In this document: one piece after another, positions 7,369 through 13,022 of the stretch | How the letters are laid out: each line of letters starts with the position of its first letter | Numbering within the stretch: position 1 is the stretch's first letter | NCBI GenBank assembly: GCA_001917735.1 | Contig: MNEO01000025.1 | Coordinates: 1 to 14,156 of the forward strand | Direction of reading: 5' to 3' | From: Chloroflexi bacterium 13_1_40CM_68_21 | GTDB lineage: Bacteria; Chloroflexota; Limnocylindria; P2-11E | DNA: 14,156 bases | The notes under the pieces: model-generated | Told to the model about the DNA's origin: nothing | The model's input: the letters and a program-made list of their open reading frames with translations, nothing else | The model's database searches: none | Program-made: the position numbers and the translations under genes

Positions 7369-7739
7369 GAGAGGACGAGCCCCACGACGGCCATCACGAT
7401 CGCCGCGAGGAAGGCCGCGACGAAGCCTTCGACATGGAATCCGAGCGGCGGGATCGCCGAGACGAGCAGCAGCATCAAAGCGCTGATGACGAAGTGGAAG
7501 AGCCCGAGCGTGAGGCAGGTGATCGGCATCGCGATGAGCGAGATGATCGGCCGCACGAAGGCGTTGACGATCCCGAGCACGAGGCCGGTCAGGAGAAGCG
7601 AGATCCACTTGTCGGCCTCGCCGTAGCCATAAGACGCGTTCCCCCACGTGATCGCGGCCGAGCCGAGGAAGCCGTTCACCACATAGGCCGCGACGACGAT
7701 CGCGACGGCGTTGATGAGTGCGCGCCAGACGATCCGCAC
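7350..7739 (-). CDS. YvlD-like four-TM membrane protein (phage holin 4_2 family)
   Basis: The 129-residue protein has four hydrophobic segments (about 5-22, 45-62, 66-95 and 104-127). The GIVNAFVRPIISLIAMPIT motif and the following LTLGLF, with the loop before the last helix, are characteristic of the YvlD/Phage_holin_4_2 family. Despite the name these are chromosomal inner-membrane proteins of unknown biochemical role; in B. subtilis yvlD sits in the sigma-W-linked yvlABCD operon with the DUF4097 gene yvlB. A DUF4097 gene lies about 3 kb upstream in the same transcription unit here, which supports a YvlD-type role rather than phage lysis. Start GTG at 7739; 30 bases separate it from the upstream permease stop. 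No phage genes are nearby. Confidence 0.88.
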   Translation of the reverse strand: MRIVWRALINAVAIVVAAYVVNGFLGSAAITWGNASYGYGEADKWISLLLTGLVLGIVNAFVRPIISLIAMPITCLTLGLFHFVISALMLLLVSAIPPLGFHVEGFVAAFLAAIVMAVVGLVLSWILPD

Positions 7740-7769
7740 CGGCGGAAAGACTAATTCAGAGCGGCCAAG

Positions 7770-8591
7770 CTAGTACTGGGAGAGCATTCCGCGGCGCCGG
7801 ATGGTTCGCTCGGCACGCCCGAACGCCCAGCGGCCGATCGGGAAGAGCAGGGCCGTCGTGACCAGGAGCCCGAAATATTCGGCTGCTGGATCGAGCACGG
7901 GCCGCGCGCCGATGGCCTGTTGGCGAAGCAGATCCACGGCATAGGTGGTGGGCAATGCAAAGGCGATCGGAACGAAGATGCCGGGCAACAGCGTTACCGG
8001 AAAAGCGGCGCCGGAGGCGGTCGAGAAGAGGAAATTCGTGCAGTCGATGAAGAAGTTCGCCTCTCGGATCAGCAGAACGATCGCGGCGAGGATGTACGCG
8101 ACCCCGACCATCCCTACGATCGCGACGATTACGGCGGGCAACGCATAGACGATCTCTGGCCGGAAACGCAGCCCGAACAAGGCGATCCCGATCGCGAAGA
8201 GGACGATCTGGCTGAGGATGAACCACACCAGCCCACCGAAGGCGCGGCCGATGACCAACGTCTCGTGACGGGTCGGAGTTAGCCACGTCGCCTCGAGCGT
8301 GCCCTGATCCATCTCATTGCGCAGACCCATCGCCATCGCCCAGAAGGACGTGGCAACGAGGCCGCTGATCACTCCGCCCAGGAAGATGAAACCGGCCAGG
8401 TTGTCGGTCCCGACCGTCGACTCGAGACCGAGCACGCGACCGCCGACGGCGAAGGACGCACCGAACAGGAAGGCCGGGATCACTCCTTGATAGAGCGGGG
8501 TGAAGATCTGTGAGACGACCGCGATCCGGTAGCGCGACAAGATGGTGAGGTCCTTCTTCCCTATCGCGATGGCGGCGCGCAGCTCTTCCAT
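7770..8591 (-). CDS. ABC-2 type exporter permease (second)
   Basis: The 273-residue protein starts MEELRAAIAIGKKDL and has about six membrane segments. It contains the ABC-2 pattern of an early amphipathic stretch with NEMDQGTLEATWLTPT, the segment that couples to the ATPase in DrrB-like permeases, and ends with basic RTIRRRGMLSQY. The open frame runs further upstream, but that part is the shadow of the first permease; ATG at 8591 overlaps that gene's stop as ATGA. It is distinct from the first permease, although both end in a similar RR-x-GML motif, so the exporter is probably a heterodimer. Substrate is unknown. Confidence 0.88.
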   Translation of the reverse strand: MEELRAAIAIGKKDLTILSRYRIAVVSQIFTPLYQGVIPAFLFGASFAVGGRVLGLESTVGTDNLAGFIFLGGVISGLVATSFWAMAMGLRNEMDQGTLEATWLTPTRHETLVIGRAFGGLVWFILSQIVLFAIGIALFGLRFRPEIVYALPAVIVAIVGMVGVAYILAAIVLLIREANFFIDCTNFLFSTASGAAFPVTLLPGIFVPIAFALPTTYAVDLLRQQAIGARPVLDPAAEYFGLLVTTALLFPIGRWAFGRAERTIRRRGMLSQY

Positions 8592-9433
8592 CAGAAGCGG
8601 CCCAGCATCCCGGTGCGGCGCGCACTCGTCTCGAGCACGCGGAACAAGAACGCCGCGAGGAGCGCGATCACGACCGTGAGCGCAAGCGTTATGAGGACGT
8701 CGCCGGCGACCTCTACCAGCCCGAAGCCGCGGAGCAGCACGGCGCGGATGTCGGCGACGATGTAGGTCGGAGGCAGGAGCGCCGCGCCGAACTGGGCCCA
8801 GGCCGGAAGCATCGCCACGGGGAACGTGATGCCGCACGCCAGCACGAACGTGCCCCTGACGATCTGGACGACCGGTCCGATCTCGCCGTAGCGGAGCACC
8901 CCCGCCGCGAAGAGTGCGCCGATGGCGTACATCGCCGGCAGCCCGATGACGGTGATGACCACCGCTCGGACGGCGGCATCCGGCGCTGGAACGACGCCGA
9001 AGAGCAGCCATAGCGCGACCCCCATGACGCCGAACGTCAAGAGGATGGTCGGAAGCGCCGCCATCGGAGGCGCGAAGAGCGGGACGAGGCGTGAGGTCGG
9101 CGTGAGAAACGTGGCCTCGAGGCTTCCCTGCATCTGCTCCCGACGCAGCGCCGTCCCGGGCCCCCAGAGGATCGTCGAGAGCCACATATACATCGCGAAG
9201 CCGACGAACACAAAGCCGGCGATCTCCGTGGTGCCCGCACGTGCGGCGAACGCGGCGACGGCCCGCGGGTCGTTCGCTCCCGAATAGGCCTGCGCCATGA
9301 GCACCCAGACCGCCGGGAGCAGGACCGGCCAGAAGATCAGACCGAGGTACATCGCCGGATAGCGGCGGGTGATCCGCAGCTCTTTGCGGGCCGCGGCCGC
9401 AAAGGCACGGAGGTCGGCCGCGAGCCTCGTCAC
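8591..9433 (-). CDS. ABC-2 type exporter permease (first)
   Basis: The 280-residue integral membrane protein begins MTRLAADLRAFAAAARKELRITRRYPAMY, a cytoplasmic basic N-terminus typical of ABC-2 permeases. About six hydrophobic segments follow. The loop RREQMQGSLEATFLTPTSR matches the coupling motif of its partner (DQGTLEATWLTPT), which shows that the two are paralogues. The GTG start overlaps the ATPase stop by four bases (GTGA), giving tight coupling of ATPase and permease synthesis. Two separate permease genes with one ATPase resemble DrrAB-like or viologen-exporter-like systems; drug, lipid or glycan export are all possible. Confidence 0.88.
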   Translation of the reverse strand: MTRLAADLRAFAAAARKELRITRRYPAMYLGLIFWPVLLPAVWVLMAQAYSGANDPRAVAAFAARAGTTEIAGFVFVGFAMYMWLSTILWGPGTALRREQMQGSLEATFLTPTSRLVPLFAPPMAALPTILLTFGVMGVALWLLFGVVPAPDAAVRAVVITVIGLPAMYAIGALFAAGVLRYGEIGPVVQIVRGTFVLACGITFPVAMLPAWAQFGAALLPPTYIVADIRAVLLRGFGLVEVAGDVLITLALTVVIALLAAFLFRVLETSARRTGMLGRF

Positions 9434-10443
9434 TCCCGGAGCTGGCGGCCGGTAAGCGAGATGAAGACGTCTTCGAGCGTCACCGGCACGACCTCGACAT
9501 GCTGCACAGTCGCCCCTTCGGCCCGCGCCGCGTCGAACGCCGCGGGCACGAGCTCGCGCGCGGAGGCGCAGTGGACCGTGACAGCTAGCGTGCCGTTCGT
9601 GCGCTCGTGCCGCGCGACCGTGCCCACTCGGGAGAGCCGCTCGAGTACCTGCCGACCCCCATCGACCGCGACTCCGATGTCGAGACGGACGATCTCCTCA
9701 GCGCGGATGGTTCGCTTGAGCGCCGCTGGGGTGTCCAGCGCGACGATCCGACCGTGGTCGATGATCGCCACGCGGTCGCAGAGCTGATCGGCCTCCTCCA
9801 TGTAATGCGTGGTGAGAAGTACGGTCCGGCCCTCTGCGCGCAGCTCGCGCACGCGATCGCGCAGGTCGCGCGAGGCCTGCGGGTCGAGGCCCACAGTAGG
9901 CTCGTCCAGGATCACAAGCGGCGGGTCGGGAAGGAGGGCGGGGGCGAGCGCGAGCCGTTGGCGCATGCCGGTCGAATACCGCTCGACGTAGTCATCCGCG
10001 CGATCGCCGAGCTTCACCGCCACGAGCGACGCTTGGATCCGCGCCTTCGTCTCTTTGGGTGGCACGTGATAGAGCGCCGCGAAGTACTCCAGGTTCTCGC
10101 GGCCGGTCAGCTTCCAGTACAGGCTCCGTTCGCCCGAGAGCATCGCTCCCAGACGTGCGCGGACCTCGCGCGGCCGTTCGAGCGGGTCGATGCCGAGCAC
10201 GCGGATGGTCCCGCTCGTCGGGATGAGGAGCGTCGCCAGCATCTTCATGGTGGTGGTCTTGCCCGCGCCGTTCGGCCCAAGCAGGCCGAAGATCTCGCCG
10301 GCTTCGACCCGCAGGTCGATGCCGTCGACGGCGCTGAAGCGATCGCGCTGGTCCGGTTCGCGTCGCAGCCGCTGCCAGATCGTCCGTCGGCCGCGCTCGA
10401 AGACCTTGACGAGGTCCTTCGTCTCGACCGCCGGAGCGGTCAT
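9430..10443 (-). CDS. ABC exporter ATP-binding protein (DrrA/NatA-like)
   Basis: This 337-residue ATPase has Walker A GPNGAGKT (56-63), signature YSTGM (156-160) with RQRLALA, Walker B VILDE (177-181) and switch His H213 in TTHYMEEAD. A C-terminal regulatory extension follows residue 245 and ends in VTLEDVFISLTG, as in DrrA-type ATPases. Between the first strand and Walker A is a basic insert (about 17-36, including RRTIWQRLRREP) that is longer than in simple NatA proteins. It powers the two permeases encoded directly downstream. The ATG overlaps the stop of the SHOCT-like gene (ATGA), tying exporter production to the DUF4097 module. Confidence 0.93.
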   Translation of the reverse strand: MTAPAVETKDLVKVFERGRRTIWQRLRREPDQRDRFSAVDGIDLRVEAGEIFGLLGPNGAGKTTTMKMLATLLIPTSGTIRVLGIDPLERPREVRARLGAMLSGERSLYWKLTGRENLEYFAALYHVPPKETKARIQASLVAVKLGDRADDYVERYSTGMRQRLALAPALLPDPPLVILDEPTVGLDPQASRDLRDRVRELRAEGRTVLLTTHYMEEADQLCDRVAIIDHGRIVALDTPAALKRTIRAEEIVRLDIGVAVDGGRQVLERLSRVGTVARHERTNGTLAVTVHCASARELVPAAFDAARAEGATVQHVEVVPVTLEDVFISLTGRQLRE

Positions 10444-10847
10444 TCGACGTAGATCTCTACACGGTCCTCGTCGTCGGCTATGTCCACGATCTTGCCGGGA
10501 AAGTCGACGCTCTTGAGGAGCTCGTCGAGATCGATCCCGAATTTCCCGAGATGCCCGCGCACGAGACCGCTCGACGCGAGCTTCATCTTCCCGATTCGCG
10601 CGATCGCCAGCGGGATCGCGACGTTGACCTTCTGCTCGCCGTCCTCGGTCACACGGATGCGCAGGATCCGTCCTCGTGCGCCCGGAGGCCCTGGTGGCGT
10701 GGGACCCGGGGCCGACACATGCGTATGCGGCCGCCGGGGCGCATCTTCGACGTCGCCGAGCGCGCGGAGGAGGCGATACGCCTGCTCGACGTCGATCTTG
10801 CCCTCAGCCAGCAGCTGGAGGATCTGCTTGCCCTCTTCGCTCGGCAC
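10440..10847 (-). CDS. SHOCT-like/YvlB-N-type small protein
   Basis: The 135-residue protein has no membrane segment. Residues 8-27 form a helical hairpin, QILQLLAEGKIDVEQAYRLL, of the SHOCT-like/DUF2089-C type. A Pro-rich linker (about 37-57) leads to a C-terminal domain (59-135) with alternating strands, ILRIRVTEDGEQKVNVAIPL, then LGKFGIDLDELL and an acidic, beta-like end DEDRVEIYVE. Such proteins are annotated as SHOCT-like or as part of YvlB/LiaX-like proteins; the biochemical role is unknown. Its GTG start abuts the DUF4097 stop (TAAGTG), with AGGG a few bases before. The same hairpin ends both upstream proteins, which suggests mutual interaction through it. Confidence 0.75.
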   Translation of the reverse strand: MPSEEGKQILQLLAEGKIDVEQAYRLLRALGDVEDAPRRPHTHVSAPGPTPPGPPGARGRILRIRVTEDGEQKVNVAIPLAIARIGKMKLASSGLVRGHLGKFGIDLDELLKSVDFPGKIVDIADDEDRVEIYVE

Positions 10848-12149
10848 TTACAGGGCCCTGCGTGTTTCGTCGAGCTTGGCCGCCGCGTCGTCGACGGTGA
10901 CCTCCCCGCGCGCGAGGCGCTCGAGGAGATCGCGAACTCTGGCCGACGGCGGCGGCGTCATCGGAGCGGTCCGCTCTGCGTCGGTTTCCGTCTCGGACTC
11001 GGCCTCGGATTCATTCTCGGCGGACGCGCCAGCCGCCGCGGGTTCCTCGGCAAGCGACGACGACGCCGGCTTGATCGTCAGATCGCCGCTCACCGTCTTC
11101 ACGTGCAAACGCCCGGCGCCCTCTCCGATGATGACCATGCGATCCTTCCGGCCCTCGCGGATGATCCGCGCCGGCGCGTCGCACTCGAGATCGCCGCTCG
11201 CCGTGTGGTAGTCGCACGTGCACGAGCTGGCGATCAGCCCGATCTCCACGTCACCGCTGATCGTCTTCAGCCGGCTCTCCCGGCCCGACGGATCGGGATC
11301 CAGGTCGACGGAGATGTCCCCGCTCACCGTGTGCAGCTCGCAGCTCCGCACGCGGCCGTGGATAGTGACATCGCCGCTGACGGCGCTGCCCTCGAGCGCC
11401 CCGACGTAGTCATTGACCTCGACGTCGCCGCTGACGCTCTTCACCCGCATCGGACCCTGTGCGTCACCAATCGAGACGTCGCCTGAGACGCTCTCGACGC
11501 GCATCGGCCCACGAGTTCCTTGCACTTCGATGTCGCCACTGACGGTCTGCGCGTCGACGGCGCACTCGCGCGGCACGGTGATGTCGAAATCGACTCGGAA
11601 CCGCTTTCCGCGAAACATCTCCAGCCAGCTTCGTTCCTGCTCGTACAGATGCGGCTCGACGAAGATGTCGTTCCCGCGCTGTTCGATCCGGACCTCGACG
11701 TTCTCGAGAAGGCGCTTCGCCCGGTCGGCGCTTCCGCCCTTCACGCGCTTCCGAGCGACGACCCGCACCTGCCCGGCCTCGCCGACGTGGATGTTGGTCT
11801 CGCCCGATACGTTGCGCACGCGAAGACGCGGCATACCCTCCACCACGAAGGTCTTCTCGACGGTCTCGTCGTGGCTCTCGCCGTCGTACTCGTCCATCCC
11901 GACGAACGCCGAGCTCACCGAGCGAGCGATCTGATCCGGATCGATGTCGACGTTGACGTCGAACCCGTGCCGAGCGAACCGAAACGCGTGGCGCTCTTCG
12001 TGGCGGGCGCGGCGTTCCTCGCGTCGGTGTTCGCGCTCGCGCTCGCGGTCGGCTCGCTCGCGGTCTCGTTCGCGCTCCCGCTGTGCGCGGTCGCGCTCGC
12101 GCTGCTCCTCATCGCGCCGGCGCTGCTCGTCTTGTGGATCGAACGTCAT
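10848..12149 (-). CDS. DUF4097 beta-solenoid protein with charged N-terminal helix and C-terminal SHOCT-like hairpin
   Basis: The 433-residue protein has four parts. Residues 7-55 are almost purely R, E, D, Q and H, predicted as a long charged helix or coiled coil. Residues about 100-195 are beta-rich. Residues 203-356 carry repeated VSGD turns of a DUF4097 right-handed solenoid. An acidic S/E/T/D linker (376-392) precedes the hairpin DLLERLARGEVTVDDAAAKL (407-426). There is no signal peptide or membrane segment, so it appears cytoplasmic unless exported by an unusual route. DUF4097 occurs in B. subtilis YvlB and enterococcal LiaX, linked to cell-envelope stress; a sensor or scaffold role here is inference. 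The ATG overlaps the DUF2089 stop (ATGA) and has GGGAG upstream. Confidence 0.86.
   Translation of the reverse strand: MTFDPQDEQRRRDEEQRERDRAQRERERDRERADREREREHRREERRARHEERHAFRFARHGFDVNVDIDPDQIARSVSSAFVGMDEYDGESHDETVEKTFVVEGMPRLRVRNVSGETNIHVGEAGQVRVVARKRVKGGSADRAKRLLENVEVRIEQRGNDIFVEPHLYEQERSWLEMFRGKRFRVDFDITVPRECAVDAQTVSGDIEVQGTRGPMRVESVSGDVSIGDAQGPMRVKSVSGDVEVNDYVGALEGSAVSGDVTIHGRVRSCELHTVSGDISVDLDPDPSGRESRLKTISGDVEIGLIASSCTCDYHTASGDLECDAPARIIREGRKDRMVIIGEGAGRLHVKTVSGDLTIKPASSSLAEEPAAAGASAENESEAESETETDAERTAPMTPPPSARVRDLLERLARGEVTVDDAAAKLDETRRAL
11081..11543 (-). repeat. Nine-turn SGD/SGE repeat inside the DUF4097 gene, mostly 18-residue period
   Basis: The motif [V/I/A]SG[D/E] occurs at residues 114, 203, 221, 239, 257, 275, 297, 317 and 353 of the protein. 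Five consecutive copies (203 to 275) are spaced exactly 18 residues, or 54 bases. The next gaps are 22 and 20, and the last is 36, which is two periods with one motif lost. The coordinates cover residues 203 to 356. The repeat fits solenoid coils rather than a recent DNA duplication, because the intervening residues differ. Confidence 0.85.
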
Positions 12150-12529
12150 GACGCGGGCTCCCGTTCCAGAAGCGACGCGGCGTCGTCGGGCGCGATACGA
12201 CCCTCGGCGAGCTCGCGGAGGATCTCCTTACGACGTTCGGCCTCACGATCAGGCTCCGCCTGCGAGGGGAATCCGAGAGCGCGAATCACCGCATCGAGGC
12301 GCGAGCGCACCGTCGGATAGCTGATCCCGAGCTCGCGCTCTACGTCCTTGAAGTTGCCGCGCGCTTTGATGAAGGTTTCGAGGAATTGGAGCTGTTCAGC
12401 GGTGAGCTGGTGGAACCGTCCGAGCGCGAAGGAACCCTCTATACGCGTCCCGCAGCCTGCACATTCGAGCCGCGCCACGGTCAGCGCTTCAGCACAGATC
12501 GGGCATCGCGCGATCACTGGGTTGGCCAT
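12146..12529 (-). CDS. DUF2089 zinc-ribbon/HTH protein
   Basis: From ATG at 12529 the protein has 127 residues. A four-Cys zinc ribbon (C9-x2-C12, C23-x2-C26: CPIC and CAGC) is followed by a helix-turn-helix-like region (about 41-86) containing FIKARGNFKDVERELGISYP, then the hairpin EILRELAEGRIAPDDAASLL (102-121). This matches DUF2089, thought to be a DNA-binding regulator although targets are not established. An in-frame TTG at 12565 would add 12 residues, but it lies in a TTGACA sequence that looks like a promoter element, and the family starts close to the first CxxC. It is the first gene of the long operon, so it is the natural candidate regulator. The stop overlaps the DUF4097 start. Confidence 0.87.
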   Translation of the reverse strand: MANPVIARCPICAEALTVARLECAGCGTRIEGSFALGRFHQLTAEQLQFLETFIKARGNFKDVERELGISYPTVRSRLDAVIRALGFPSQAEPDREAERRKEILRELAEGRIAPDDAASLLEREPAS

Positions 12530-12535
12530 GACCCG

Positions 12536-12571
12536 AAGATGCGCGCCCACCTCATCGAATGTCAAGCGATG
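12536..12571 (-). promoter_or_regulatory. Candidate promoter and operator of the DUF2089 operon
   Basis: On the minus strand TTGACA (12565-12560) is a consensus -35 box. With an 18-base spacer the -10 would be CATCTT (12541-12536), a weak match that keeps the key A2 and T6. Transcription would then begin at or next to the ATG at 12529, giving a leaderless or nearly leaderless mRNA. The -35 box is centred in an inverted repeat CATCG-N9-CGATG (12553-12571), a plausible operator. A second TTGACT lies at 12611-12606. This is sequence inspection only. Confidence 0.4.
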
Positions 12572-12647
12572 TTCATGGATATGTAGCCGAGATTGCGAAA
12601 CGATGAGTCAACAAGAACGGCGGCCGAGACGCTGATGCCTCGCCAGC

Positions 12648-13022
12648 TCAGGTGCTGGGCGGAGCCTGGTCGAACAGGGCGAGTTCCGCCGGCGTCGGCC
12701 GTTCGAACCACGCCAGGGCTCGGTCCAGCTCCGCTTCGTCGATGTGGAACGTACCTTTCTGTCCAGTGGAGTTGCGCCGCACCAATCGGCGTAGCAGCTC
12801 CTCCCGGGTCCATAGACCCCAGGCGAGTACGACATTGCAGCCGTTCTCAAGGGCACGGAGGGCAATCGCCTACTGAAGCCGTTCCACCACCGGACGGTGC
12901 TTGTCCAGCTGATCTCCTGACTGCTCTGGAAACAGATCGCGCAGCCACTCATCCGCCGTCAGCCGGATCGCTCGCTCATCCGCCTCGAGACGCCTGGCCA
13001 AGGTCGTCTTGCCGGATCGGCG
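12648..13022 (-). pseudogene. Decayed AAA_33-type P-loop kinase
   Basis: One frame directly behind the uvrC stop reads RRSGKTTLARRLEADER, an end-trimmed P-loop, then LTADEWLRDLF, ERLQ, a TAG stop (12870-12872), and AIALRALENGCNVVLAWGLW, and later GTFHIDEAELDRAL and FERPTPAELALFD to a TGA at 12648. This is the layout of small AAA_33 kinases related to zeta toxin and chloramphenicol phosphotransferase. Three lesions are visible: the start codon and first glycines of the P-loop are missing, a conserved Trp after LQ has become TAG (TGG to TAG), and some 25-30 residues are missing between TREE and LLRRLVRRN compared with relatives as I recall them. It makes about 123 codons against 160 or more. 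It fills most of the space between uvrC and the operon. Confidence 0.78.

Noticed and set aside
6508..7626. Plus-strand open frame of 372 codons opposite rapZ and the YvlD-like gene
   Set aside because: It lies antisense across two recognised families and has no motif of its own.
7369..7647. N-terminal extension of rapZ by 93 residues
   Set aside because: The extension is Arg-rich, overlaps the YvlD-like gene in another frame and precedes the usual RapZ start; 297 residues from GTG 7368 match the family length.
7350..7739. Prophage holin
   Set aside because: The holin name comes from the Pfam family; no endolysin, capsid or integrase is present, and the neighbours match the yvl context.
8592..9185. 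Upstream extension of the second permease
   Set aside because: It is the shadow of the first permease; the ATGA junction at 8591 and the MEELRAAIAIGKKDL start fit the family.
11520..12320. Plus-strand open frame of 266 codons with a long hydrophobic stretch resembling several membrane helices
   Set aside because: It is the reverse complement of the R/E/D-rich start of the DUF4097 gene; codons for R and E on one strand read as Ala, Leu and Val on the other. It spans two well supported genes.
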